This document shows, piece by piece, positions 36,314 to 44,509 of a stretch of DNA of 64,000 nt; the first letter of the stretch is position 1; the number at the start of each line of letters is the position of its first letter. This DNA comes from Bacteroidota bacterium. Its GTDB lineage: Bacteria; Bacteroidota; Ignavibacteria; UBA10030; UBA8401. The translations under genes and the position numbers were made by a program. The notes under the pieces are model-generated. The model made no database searches. It saw only the letters and a list, made by a program, of their open reading frames with translations, and was not told where the DNA came from. The stretch covers positions 124,001 through 188,000 of the forward strand of contig DATJPT010000019.1 in the NCBI GenBank assembly GCA_035506275.1, written 5' to 3'.

Positions 36314-36834
36314 CATTTCACAGTCTCTTCGACCATGCTCGATCATCTCCATATCGGGGAATGTCGTGATTTGACCAGGGAGTTTTTGAATGTGTACTGT
36401 TGAATCCTGGTGATAATTGTGGCTCTGTCCTGTTGAATCCCGTGATTCTTTGTCGGGAGTTATGATCCATAACTCTGCACCGCCGCGCCTGCACGTGCTG
36501 TTGTTTGAAGAATCGACGTGTTGTTCTCTTGCATCGACCTGCAATCCTTCAAAGGGATGCTTCGAAGGAGCGCTCGCTTCGTCGCGCAAAAGCGGCGCTC
36601 CCTTCAGAATGAAAGAGACGGTAGTCTGAAGTTTGACCCCCTCGACTTTTTGGGCTCTTTGATGCCCGATCAACGTAGCCCGCCCCCCCGATATTGCAAT
36701 AGTTTTGTTTATATCGTATTTTACAGATGTTTAGTCCACATCGCCGGAGTTATTGCCGTAATTCGGCGGTCGATGTGCTGCCAGTCGAAAATCTTCACTT
36801 CACATTTTTAATCTCATCTATTGGAAAGGATCGT
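36314..36834. other. 521-base spacer without a supportable gene
   Basis: Open frames here are short and of shadow composition. One imperfect hairpin lies at 36565-36606 (ten pairs, one bulge) without a T run. The last 110 bases are A/T-rich and probably hold the promoter of the cytochrome gene; AGGA precedes its ATG by six bases. I see nothing else. Confidence 0.4.
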
Positions 36835-37581
36835 ATGAAAAGATTTCTTTTCGCATGCATTCTATTATTGTCCGCAGTCCCCCTTTTTGCTCAACGTTGG
36901 GAATGGCCTGACACGGCTAAGCATCTTACCGTTCTTCCGAAGAGCACGTCCGCAAGAGATTTGCAGAGAACGATGTTCGGTTTTACCGCCGGCCTCGGCG
37001 TTCGCTGCACCTTCTGCCATGTAGGGGAAGAGGGAAAAGATTTCAGCCAGTATGACTTTGTCTCCGACGCGAAGCCGGAAAAGAACGAAGCCCGCACGAT
37101 GATCCGCATGATGAACAACATCAACGATGTGTATCTCGCCGAGCTGCACGTTGAGAGCAATTCGCCGCTTCGCGTTTCATGCATGACGTGTCATCGGGGG
37201 AGCAACAAGCCGATCCTCTTGGAGGATAAACTCAAGCGGACGTTCGACCGCTTCGGCATCGACTCGACCATCAAGCAGTACCATACCCTGCGGGACCAGT
37301 ATTACGGAGGTTTCACCTATAATTTTAAGGAAGGAACGCTGGTGCGTCTGGCGGAACTTATTTCGGACGATACGGCAAAAACCACCGCCGCCATTCAGGT
37401 GTTAAAGCTGAATATCGAACTGTATCCTGCATTTCCTTTTTCATACGTCCGCCTTGCAGGTCTCTACGAAGGAGAAGGGAAGTCTCAGGAAGCGATCGAG
37501 AACTATAAACAGGCACTCAAGCTTGACCCAAACAACTGGATGGCAAAGGGAAGGCTCGAGAGGCTTCAAAACAAAAAGTAA
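36835..37581 (+). CDS. Secreted dihaem c-type cytochrome fused to C-terminal TPRs
   Basis: 248 residues from ATG 36835. Signal peptide to about residue 20, then two haem-binding motifs, CTFCH (58-62) and CMTCH (116-120). The surrounding text (FTAGLGVRCTFCHVGEEG, RMMNNIND) matches the DUF that resembles the photosynthetic reaction-centre cytochrome c subunit, widespread in non-photosynthetic Acidobacteria and Bacteroidota. The last 65 residues hold two TPR-like repeats (AIQVLKLNIELYPAFPFSYV, AIENYKQALKLDPNNW). Role: periplasmic electron transfer, partner unknown. The next gene, a cupin, starts 42 bases downstream. Confidence 0.88.
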   Translation: MKRFLFACILLLSAVPLFAQRWEWPDTAKHLTVLPKSTSARDLQRTMFGFTAGLGVRCTFCHVGEEGKDFSQYDFVSDAKPEKNEARTMIRMMNNINDVYLAELHVESNSPLRVSCMTCHRGSNKPILLEDKLKRTFDRFGIDSTIKQYHTLRDQYYGGFTYNFKEGTLVRLAELISDDTAKTTAAIQVLKLNIELYPAFPFSYVRLAGLYEGEGKSQEAIENYKQALKLDPNNWMAKGRLERLQNKK

Positions 37582-37622
37582 CAACGTCCATTATATCAGT
37601 TCCACCTTTGAAAGAATCTCAG

Positions 37623-37964
37623 ATGGAAGCTGTGAATCTCAAAACTGCCGAGCATTATAAGTGGGGGGAAGGATGCGATGGCTGGCATTTGGCAAAGATG
37701 CCGGGCTTGAGCGTTATTCAGGAAAAGGTACCGGGCGGCAGAAGTGAAGTCCGTCACTTCCATAATGTATCGGAGCAATTTTTTTATGTCCTCTCCGGTG
37801 AAGCGACGATCGAGACGGGAGAGAAGCGAGTGACGCTGCATGCCGGAGAAGGGCTGTCTGTTCCTTCCCGGACCCCTCACCAGTTCAGGAACGAATCGAC
37901 CCGCGACTTCGACTTTTTGGTGGTGTCGGCGCCGCCGAGCCACGGAGACCGGGTGACGGTGTAG
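37623..37964 (+). CDS. Small cupin-fold protein
   Basis: 113 residues from ATG 37623. A single cupin barrel: motif 1 is visible in VRHFHNVSEQFFYVLSGEA (His, His and Glu ligand positions) and motif 2 in LSVPSRTPHQFRNES (His ligand). It resembles the small mannose-6-phosphate-isomerase-like or quercetinase-like cupins of unknown substrate. Its stop TAG shares a base with a GTG that begins the broken SRPBCC gene, which points to an originally coupled pair. Confidence 0.85.
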   Translation: MEAVNLKTAEHYKWGEGCDGWHLAKMPGLSVIQEKVPGGRSEVRHFHNVSEQFFYVLSGEATIETGEKRVTLHAGEGLSVPSRTPHQFRNESTRDFDFLVVSAPPSHGDRVTV

Positions 37965-38327
37965 TGGCAACTCCCCGCTTTCAGGACGAAGAATCGATCA
38001 CGATCGCGTTCAAACATTCCGCCGTAACTCATCCTCCGGTGGCGAAATGACGTACCGGGGATCAGCCAGGCAAGCGGACCAACAAAAGTCGGGACCACAT
38101 TTGTCGAGGAGGTTCACTTGTTCCGTACAAAACAGCTGCTGATGAAAGTGACCGAATATCAGCCGAACGAGAGGTTGGTCATCGAAGCGCAAAGCGGAAT
38201 GCCGATGCCGCCGACGCAGACGTTTTTCTTTGTGTCGGAAGGAAATGCAAAAAGGATCGATCTTTCCGACGTCATGAAGACGTCTGGTTTTCTCACGATG
38301 ATGGAATTTATACTTCCGGCCAATTGA
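37964..38327 (+). pseudogene. Frame-disrupted SRPBCC-family (polyketide cyclase-like) gene
   Basis: From GTG 37964 the frame reads MATPRFQDEESITIAFKHS then AVTHPPVAK and stops at 38048. A second frame, open from about 38052, reads VPGISQASGPTKVGTTFVEE and continues through VTEYQPNERLVIEAQSG to TGA at 38327. Joined, these are the two halves of a START/SRPBCC protein; about a dozen residues between PPV and the conserved W-x-PG-turn appear to be missing, so an internal deletion of a length not divisible by three explains the shift. A functional product from TTG 38118 alone (69 residues) is unlikely. An assembly error is the alternative. Confidence 0.6.
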
Positions 38328-38410
38328 TGAAGGTCTGGGCAAGGTATTTTTTCAATCTTGACGCACTGTTGGGTAAATAACCATCACGGGATATTGATTG
38401 AGGGAAGAGT

Positions 38411-38752
38411 ATGGCAGTGATGTAAGAGCAAATCAAGAAGGAACTTTCTGCTGGAAAACCTTACGTTGCCGCGATCCTTACAAAAGGGAAAAAGTTCATT
38501 ACGGATAAGGACGGAGCCGAGGGAATGCGCGTTAGGCATTTCGAGCACCTGTGCCAGCTCCGTGCCGAAGGGAAAGCTTCCGTGGTCTTCGGAACGCGAG
38601 AGAACTGCGAGATCCGGACCATCGAATTATTTCTATCGTCCGACAAAGCCAAAGTCGAGCGCCTTGTGAAAAGCGACCCCGCCGTTGAAGCCGGACATTT
38701 CGCCTTTGAGCTTCATGCGATGACGGGATTGCCGGGAGATACGGTCAAGTAG
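38411..38752 (+). pseudogene. YciI-like gene interrupted by an early stop codon
   Basis: The frame starts at ATG 38411 (M-A-V-M), meets TAA at 38423-38425, and then stays open through EQIKKELSAGKPYVAAILTK, RVRHFEHLCQLRAEGKA and VKSDPAVEAGHFAFELHAM to TAG at 38750-38752. The C-terminal pattern (HFEHL...L..EGK, DPAV.AG...FE.H) is that of YciI-type ferredoxin-fold proteins. No ATG, GTG or TTG occurs between the stop and ATG 38525, which would skip the first beta strand. Either a nonsense mutation, a sequencing error, or a shortened 75-residue product. Confidence 0.5.
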
Positions 38753-38816
38753 AAGATCAGTGTGAGCTCGCAGGATCCTCGATTGTTCAAGCCCTAAGTT
38801 CTATAGTGTGTTCAGA

Positions 38817-40046
38817 ATGAATGACCCGATCCCTTCATCCTCTTCCCGCCCTGCGGCGACAGCGTTCATTTTTGTCACCGTTGTGCTCGACGTTCTCGCG
38901 CTCGGCATTATCATTCCCGTTCTGCCGAAACTCGTCGAGATCTTTCTTGGCGGGGACACGGCGCGTGCAGCGGAAATGTTCGGGCTCTTCGGCACCGTCT
39001 GGGCGCTGATGCAATTTATTTTTTCACCCGTGCTCGGCGCGCTGTCCGATCAATACGGGCGGCGCCGGGTGATCCTTATTTCATGTTTTGGGCTCGGCAT
39101 CGACTATATCTTCATGGCCTCCGCTCCGACGCTGTGGCTGTTGTTTATCGGGCGGATCATATCGGGCATCACCGGGGCGAGTTTTACCGCGGCCGGCGCT
39201 TACATTGCCGACGTTACGCCTCCGGAAAAGCGCGCCGCCGGATTTGGAATGATCGGCGCTGCATGGGGGCTCGGGTTCGTTTTGGGCCCGGCTCTTGGCG
39301 GCATCCTTGGCGGTATCGACACCCGGCTGCCGTTCTGGGTCGCGGCCGGGCTGACATTGCTGAACGCGATGTATGGATTGTTCATCCTTCCGGAATCGTT
39401 GAGCGTCGAGCACCGGGAGAAATTTTCCTGGAAGCGCGCCAATCCCCTCGGCTCGCTGCAGCTCCTCCGCTCTCACCCGGAGCTGTTCCGACTTGCCACC
39501 GTCAACGGGTTCTTTTATCTCGCCCATCAAGTGCTGCCGAGCGTCTTCGTCCTCTATGCAGGTTTTCGGTACGGATGGAATGAGGAACTCGTTGGCATCA
39601 CGCTGGCGATCGTTGGAGTGTGCGGCATGCTCGTGCAGGGAGGAGTCGTGAAGCGCGTCGTCGCAGACTTCGGTGAGAGGCGTGCCCTTCTTGCCGGGTT
39701 GTTGTTCGGGATGTGCGGTTTCGCGATCTACGGTCTAGCCTCGTCCGGAATTATCTTCTGGCTCGGCATACCGGTATTTTCAATGATGGGATTGTACGGG
39801 CCGTCTTCGCAGGGACTCATGACGAGGCATGTTCAGCCGTCGCAACAGGGGCAACTCCAGGGAGCGAATAACAGCATTATGGGAGTGACCGGTGTGATCG
39901 GTCCCGGAATTTTTACATTCACCTTTGCAAGCTTCATTGGAACGCACAGCGAATTGCATCTCCCCGGCGCTCCATTCTTGGTTGCGGTATTGATGTTGAT
40001 GACGGCCTTTGTCATCGCTTGGAAAGTACAGGGAGAGACAGCCTAA
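38817..40046 (+). CDS. MFS transporter, TetA-like drug:proton antiporter family
   Basis: 409 residues from ATG 38817. Twelve hydrophobic helices; motif A between helices 2 and 3 reads GALSDQYGRRRV, and the antiporter motif C region reads GAAWGLGFVLGPALGG at about 140-155. The overall text (ALGIIIPVLPKL..., ITGASFTAAGAYIADVTPPEKRA) is that of the TetA/TCR group of tetracycline exporters. True substrate is uncertain, since many family members in environmental bacteria export other compounds. A terminator follows 41 bases after the stop. Confidence 0.9.
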   Translation: MNDPIPSSSSRPAATAFIFVTVVLDVLALGIIIPVLPKLVEIFLGGDTARAAEMFGLFGTVWALMQFIFSPVLGALSDQYGRRRVILISCFGLGIDYIFMASAPTLWLLFIGRIISGITGASFTAAGAYIADVTPPEKRAAGFGMIGAAWGLGFVLGPALGGILGGIDTRLPFWVAAGLTLLNAMYGLFILPESLSVEHREKFSWKRANPLGSLQLLRSHPELFRLATVNGFFYLAHQVLPSVFVLYAGFRYGWNEELVGITLAIVGVCGMLVQGGVVKRVVADFGERRALLAGLLFGMCGFAIYGLASSGIIFWLGIPVFSMMGLYGPSSQGLMTRHVQPSQQGQLQGANNSIMGVTGVIGPGIFTFTFASFIGTHSELHLPGAPFLVAVLMLMTAFVIAWKVQGETA

Positions 40047-40086
40047 TCATTGGGTAAAGATGCAGAATGTCATACTCAAAAAAAGG

Positions 40087-40118
40087 AGCCGACCGTATCG
40101 CAGCGTGATCGGCTTTTT
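40087..40118 (+). terminator. Rho-independent terminator after the MFS gene
   Basis: AGCCGA (40087-40092) pairs with TCGGCT (40109-40114), followed by TTTTT. It lies within a spurious open frame that I leave out. Confidence 0.75.
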
Positions 40119-40291
40119 GATTTAGGGGAGAAGGGTCTGCATTTTTATTGTGGGCGGATACGAAGGAAGGTCAATACCGCTCCGATGCTTTCCATCGATG
40201 CCTTGATCAAGGTGACGGGAGCCAGAGGCTGTCCGCTTGACTCTCCTCATTGGAACCCCTACTTTTCGATCGGTGAATTTACTTATTAATC

Positions 40292-40858
40292 ATGACACGC
40301 TATCAAATTACCACTCTTTGTTTCTGGCTTGTGTCGGAAGTCTTTTGGGGGTTACATTCCGGAGGGAATAAGGAAACCGTTCACCAAAAGCGATCGTTTG
40401 TCCGGACATTCGCGTTAGCCGCAATCTACATTGCGTTTGCATTGATATATATTCCTTATCTTTCTTTTGGTTTGCTTGCCATTCGCATAGTGCCGCAGAA
40501 CGATCTATTTGGGGGCGTTGGAATAGTGTTGTGCGCAGCGGGGATTTCCTTTTCCATCTGGTCTCGAAAGACACTGGGAAAGAATTGGAGCGGCCCGGCA
40601 GCCATCAAGAAAGATCATGAACTGATCAGAAACGGACCGTACAATATTGTCCGCAATCCGATCTATCTCGGATCGTTGGTTTCACTGACAGGATCGGCAA
40701 TGACGACCGGAGAACTAAGGGGATTGTTGGGTGTCGTTCTCGTCCTTTTTTCTTTATTGAAGAAAATAGACGAGGAAGAGTTGCTCTTGCAGGAGCATTT
40801 CGCCGAGTTTCCTGAATATTCGTTGCGAGTCAAAAGGTTGATACCGTTTCTCTATTAG
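40292..40858 (+). CDS. Isoprenylcysteine carboxyl methyltransferase/phospholipid methyltransferase-like membrane protein
   Basis: 188 residues with about four hydrophobic helices and the ICMT/PEMT signature near the end: GPYNIVRNPIYLGSL (the R-x-P-x-Y-x-G SAM-site pattern) and EEELLLQEHFAEFPEYSLRV (E-E-x-x-L...F..Y..Y). Eukaryotic members methylate prenylated proteins; bacterial ones usually have unknown substrates or act on lipids. The gene and the following modA look lower in GC than the neighbourhood, by eye. It is 18 bases before modA. Confidence 0.85.
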   Translation: MTRYQITTLCFWLVSEVFWGLHSGGNKETVHQKRSFVRTFALAAIYIAFALIYIPYLSFGLLAIRIVPQNDLFGGVGIVLCAAGISFSIWSRKTLGKNWSGPAAIKKDHELIRNGPYNIVRNPIYLGSLVSLTGSAMTTGELRGLLGVVLVLFSLLKKIDEEELLLQEHFAEFPEYSLRVKRLIPFLY

Positions 40859-40876
40859 TTGGTCGGACGCAGAAGC

Positions 40877-41680
40877 ATGATTCAAAAGTTTTTTTCGCCC
40901 CTCTTCATCGCACTGCTGGTCGTTTCGATTCAGCATAAAGTTGTTGCTCAGGATGCGAGAGGCAACGGGATAACAATCTTTGCTGCGGCGTCTCTCAATG
41001 AGGTGTTTGCGGCGATGGCCGAAAAATACAGATCTGAAAATCCGGGAGAGGAAATAACGTTCAATTTTGCTGGGTCGCAACAGCTGGTCCAGCAGATCGC
41101 AGAAGGAGCGGCAGTTGACATCTTTGCCTCCGCAAACATGAGACAGATGAATGACGCGCTGAACACTGGAAGGGTCGATTCAGCGTCTGTCAGAGTTTTT
41201 GCGCATAATACGCTTGTCGTCGTTTTTCCAAAAGAGAATGAGGCGGGAATTCATACATTGTCCGATTTGGGCAGGCCCCATCTCAAAATTATTCTCGCGG
41301 ATAAAACTGTTCCGGCGGGTGAATACTCGGTTGAGGTTCTCGAAAAATGCATTAAACGGCCCGGTTTTGATTCTACATTCAAGCAGAACGTCCTTCAAAA
41401 CGTCGTTTCTTACGAGGAAAATGTAAAAGCCGTTTTGAGCAAGATTGTTCTTGGCGAAGGTGATGCGGGAATTGTCTATACCTCCGACGTGAGCCGTGAT
41501 GCACGGGAAAAAGTCGGCACAATCGAGATACCGGAACCGTTGAACGTCGTTGCTGAGTATCCGATATGCCTCATGCGGACTGCACCGTCCCGGGAGCGCT
41601 CTCGGAGATTTGTGCAATTTATTCTGTCCGATGAGGGACAAAGCATCTTAACTCGATTCGGTTTTCTCAGAGTCAAATGA
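40877..41680 (+). CDS. modA: Molybdate ABC transporter substrate-binding protein
   Basis: 267 residues from ATG 40877. Signal peptide to about residue 25 (FFSPLFIALLVVS..VVAQ), then ITIFAAASLNEVF, FNFAGSQQLVQQIAEGAAVDIFASAN, FAHNTLVVV, and DAGIVYTSDV: the ModA pattern with the Ser residues that ligate molybdate or tungstate. The permease gene follows 30 bases later, but no ATPase gene is present. Codon use and base composition look slightly more A/T-rich than adjacent genes. Confidence 0.93.
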   Translation: MIQKFFSPLFIALLVVSIQHKVVAQDARGNGITIFAAASLNEVFAAMAEKYRSENPGEEITFNFAGSQQLVQQIAEGAAVDIFASANMRQMNDALNTGRVDSASVRVFAHNTLVVVFPKENEAGIHTLSDLGRPHLKIILADKTVPAGEYSVEVLEKCIKRPGFDSTFKQNVLQNVVSYEENVKAVLSKIVLGEGDAGIVYTSDVSRDAREKVGTIEIPEPLNVVAEYPICLMRTAPSRERSRRFVQFILSDEGQSILTRFGFLRVK

Positions 41681-41710
41681 TCTTATGCTCAACCGGAATG
41701 TTCCTCCTTT

Positions 41711-42529
41711 ATGAAGCCATCTTCTCTCCCCCATAAAATATCTCCCGGCAAGGATCGCCTTCGATGGCAGATTGCGGCAGCGAGCGCCCCGCTTCTCCTC
41801 TTTCTTTTGCTCCCTTTGGTTGGAATTATTTTCAGGGTCTCGGCATCGGAGATGGTGGATGCGCTGCGGGAACAGCAGGTCGTTCAGGCGATTCGGCTGA
41901 GCATGTCGACGACGATTGTAACAGTATTGCTGACGCTGCTTCTCGGCACACCGGTCGCCTATCTGCTCGCTCGAAGGAAATTTGCGGGACGAACTCTGCT
42001 TGATGCCCTGATCGATATGCCGATCGTTCTCCCCCCGTCGGTGGCGGGGGTCGCGCTGCTGATCGCTTTCGGCCGCCGCAGTTTAATAAGCGGGCTCTTT
42101 GGCGGATTGGAAATTCCTTTCACCGAAGCCGCAGTCGTGCTGGCTCAGTTGTTCGTTGCTTCGCCGCTGTATATTAAATCGGCCGCGGCGGGTTTTGCTA
42201 GCGTGAACCGCGAGCTTGAGCAAGCTGCCGCCGTCGACGGAGCTTCGCGCCCTCAAATTTTCGGAACGATCGTTGTCCCACTTTCTTTGCCGGCGATCGC
42301 CGGCGGCATCGTGATGACATGGGCGCGCGCGCTCGGGGAATTTGGCGCAACGATAATTTTCGCGGGAAATTTCCCCGGACGGACGCAGACGATGCCTTTG
42401 GCGATCTATATGGGATTCGAGATCGATCTCCACATCGCCCTTGTTCTAGCGATACTGCTGCTTGCAATTTCTTTTCTCGTACTAGCCATTGTGAAAGGGA
42501 TCCTCGGTCAGCGTCTCAGCGGTTTTTGA
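41711..42529 (+). CDS. modB: Molybdate ABC transporter permease
   Basis: 272 residues, five to six helices. ModB features: LSMSTTIVTVLLTLLLGTPVAYLLARRKF, DMPIVLPPSVAGVALLIAFG, the EAA coupling loop ELEQAAAVDGASRPQIFGTIVVPLS (cited in part: EQAAAVDGASRPQIF), and ARALGEFGATIIFAGN near the end. The EAA loop normally docks to ModC, which is absent here. The stop TGA is followed directly by an ATG that opens only 17 codons. Confidence 0.93.
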   Translation: MKPSSLPHKISPGKDRLRWQIAAASAPLLLFLLLPLVGIIFRVSASEMVDALREQQVVQAIRLSMSTTIVTVLLTLLLGTPVAYLLARRKFAGRTLLDALIDMPIVLPPSVAGVALLIAFGRRSLISGLFGGLEIPFTEAAVVLAQLFVASPLYIKSAAAGFASVNRELEQAAAVDGASRPQIFGTIVVPLSLPAIAGGIVMTWARALGEFGATIIFAGNFPGRTQTMPLAIYMGFEIDLHIALVLAILLLAISFLVLAIVKGILGQRLSGF

Positions 42530-42583
42530 ATGCAGCGACTCGAAGGCACGGAGGTGCAAATTTTGGGAAAGGGCTCTTTTTGA
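42530..42583 (+). other. 17-codon open frame abutting the modB stop (possible relic of modC)
   Basis: TGAATG junction at 42527-42532 gives MQRLEGTEVQILGKGSF and then TGA. The coupling geometry is what one expects for the next gene of a mod operon, and modC is missing, so this could be a remnant, but 17 residues do not show a Walker motif or any ModC identity. It may also be chance. Confidence 0.2.
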
Positions 42584-42704
42584 TCGGGATCCGTCGTTCC
42601 GCTTTTATTTGAGTATATCATGCGGCTGCATAGATGGACCGTATAACTTTTGACGGCAAATGACGTAATAAAGGTAAAGAAAGCAAAACCGGTAGAGTAT
42701 CATC

Positions 42705-43805
42705 ATGAGCGCTGAAACAAATCAATCGGAACCGCGGTTACGGGACACACTTCGTGAGGATTTCAGCCGCGGAGGGCATTGGAATACTTTCCGCAAGGAA
42801 TTTCGCGGCTTAAAAGAGTTCTATATCGATGAGGAGAAGAAAAAGCGCCTCAACGAAATGCCGCAGCTCAAGCGGTGGCTGTATCTCAATTGGTGGCTTC
42901 TCAAGAGCATGCTCATGCGGCTTACGCCGTTCCGCCGGCTCGTTCTTGTAGTCGGGATCGTTCTGCTTGTGTGGAGTCCGGTCATCATCATCTCCAACAA
43001 GCATGTTGAGATCTCGGATTTTCGTCTCATCGGCGGTGCATTCATCCTGTTGATCCTCATGCTTGAGCTGAAGGATAAACTCCTTGCACGCGACGAGCTC
43101 GGCGCCGGGAAGAAAGTACAGCAGGCGTTGATGCCGGAACTCAGTCCGGCAGTTCCCGGTTGGCGGCTGTGGATCTACTCAAGGCCGGCAAACGAAGTCG
43201 GGGGCGACCTAATAGACTTTCTCAGCCACGGCGAAAACAGGTACGGCGTCGCTCTGGCCGACGTCTCGGGGAAAGGACTGCAGGCGGCGCTTATCATGGC
43301 CAAACTTCAGGCCATTCTGGAAGCGCTCGCCCCGGATTATGATTCGATAGGAAAACTCATCACGAAGTTAAACGCCATTGTGCACCGTGACGGACTTCCG
43401 AACAGCTTTGCCTCGTTGGTCTATGCGGAAATTTCTTCGAACTCGGGAGCGGTGCGGTTTGTCAACGCGGGACATCTGCCGCCGATTGTGCTCACGGCAG
43501 CCGGTTTGCAGGAAATGTCGAAGGGCGAACCCGCCCTCGGCCTGATGGATTCGACCAATTACACAGAGCGGCAAGCTGATCTGCAGCCGGGCGATGTTTT
43601 CCTCGTCTATTCCGACGGGCTCACCGAAGCAAGCAGCGAGTGGGGGGAATTCTTCGGGACAGAACGGTTAATGAGACGACTTCCGGCATTGAGAGATCGC
43701 TCCGCCGAAGAGATCGGCAGAACGCTGCTCGGCGAAGTGGATTATTTTGTGAAGGATGCGCCCCCCAACGACGACATTTCATTGGTCATTCTCAAGCGTG
43801 TCTGA
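42705..43805 (+). CDS. Membrane-linked SpoIIE/RsbU-type serine phosphatase (PP2C)
   Basis: 366 residues. A basic N-terminal region (1-75), two helices (about 83-101 and 107-125), then a PPM/SpoIIE phosphatase domain (about 135-365) that opens with GAGKKVQQALMPELSPAVPG. Metal-binding aspartates appear in NEVGGDLIDFL, ALADVSGKG, SDGLTEAS and PPNDDISL. Such enzymes dephosphorylate anti-anti-sigma factors in partner-switching pathways; no STAS protein or kinase partner is adjacent. The stop is 11 bases from the convergent kdpE stop with no terminator between. Confidence 0.9.
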   Translation: MSAETNQSEPRLRDTLREDFSRGGHWNTFRKEFRGLKEFYIDEEKKKRLNEMPQLKRWLYLNWWLLKSMLMRLTPFRRLVLVVGIVLLVWSPVIIISNKHVEISDFRLIGGAFILLILMLELKDKLLARDELGAGKKVQQALMPELSPAVPGWRLWIYSRPANEVGGDLIDFLSHGENRYGVALADVSGKGLQAALIMAKLQAILEALAPDYDSIGKLITKLNAIVHRDGLPNSFASLVYAEISSNSGAVRFVNAGHLPPIVLTAAGLQEMSKGEPALGLMDSTNYTERQADLQPGDVFLVYSDGLTEASSEWGEFFGTERLMRRLPALRDRSAEEIGRTLLGEVDYFVKDAPPNDDISLVILKRV

Positions 43806-43816
43806 CAGCAGACCGC

Positions 43817-44509
43817 CTACCCTTCCTCGGTCCTAAGCCTGTATCCGATGCCCGACTCAGTCAGAATCATCTTCGGCTTTGAAGGATCGTCTTCAATTTT
43901 TTTTCGAAGCTGACCGACGTAGATTCGGGTGTACTGCGTCTCGTCGACATACGAGGGCCCCCAGACCTGTTCGAGGATGAAACGATGGGTCAATACCTTC
44001 CCTGCGTTCTTCACGAAAAGGGCGAGGAGCGAATATTCCGTTGCCGTCAGCTTGAGGACGTCGCTCCCTTTTCTCACCACGCGTGCCGAGAGGTTCACGC
44101 TCAGCGTGTCGAGGCTGAATACTTCTTCCTCGGGAAGCGCCGTGCGATGGCGGAGAGCGGTCCGGACGCGCGCGAGCAGCTCGCCCGTGCGGAACGGCTT
44201 CACCAGATAATCGTCCGCCCCCGCCGTCAAGCACCCGACGATGTCGGACTCCGCATTGCGGACGGAGAGGATGATGATCGGTATCGTCGCCCATTCCCGG
44301 ATGGATTTAAGTACGCTCAACCCTTCGATGTCGGGGAGTCCCAAATCGAGAATGATGAGCTCCGGGCGTTCCGTTCCGGCCATCCTCATTCCTTCATTCC
44401 CCGTCAGGGCAAACTTGAGAGCGTAGTTCTGCGGTTCGAGCGTCAGCTCAATAAGGCGGCGGATTTGAATCTCGTCGTCGATGACGAGGACAACAGGTTT
44501 TGTGCTCAC
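43817..44509 (-). CDS. kdpE: KdpE response regulator of the potassium-responsive two-component system
   Basis: 230 residues: receiver domain (1-120) with the acidic pair DDE (11-13), phospho-acceptor Asp55 in LDLGLPD and Lys in LVKPF; winged-helix OmpR-type domain (about 130-228) with LTATEYSLLALFVKNAG and the C-terminal RTEEG. ATG overlaps the kdpD stop by four bases. In E. coli KdpE binds T-rich sites before kdpFABC; here it ends the operon it should control. Confidence 0.95.
   Translation of the reverse strand: MSTKPVVLVIDDEIQIRRLIELTLEPQNYALKFALTGNEGMRMAGTERPELIILDLGLPDIEGLSVLKSIREWATIPIIILSVRNAESDIVGCLTAGADDYLVKPFRTGELLARVRTALRHRTALPEEEVFSLDTLSVNLSARVVRKGSDVLKLTATEYSLLALFVKNAGKVLTHRFILEQVWGPSYVDETQYTRIYVGQLRKKIEDDPSKPKMILTESGIGYRLRTEEG

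Noticed and set aside
35924-36673. 249-codon minus-strand frame covering the YXWGXW gene and the next spacer
   Set aside because: It is antisense to a recognised protein and has no recognisable domain or ribosome binding site.
35077-40267. Shared 14-base word AACCCCTACTTTTC near 35077 and 40254
   Set aside because: A few such matches are expected by chance in 64 kb; the flanks do not match, so it is not treated as a repeat or attachment site.
40050-40289. 79-codon plus-strand frame after the MFS gene
   Set aside because: A clear terminator hairpin lies inside it and the product is unlike any family.
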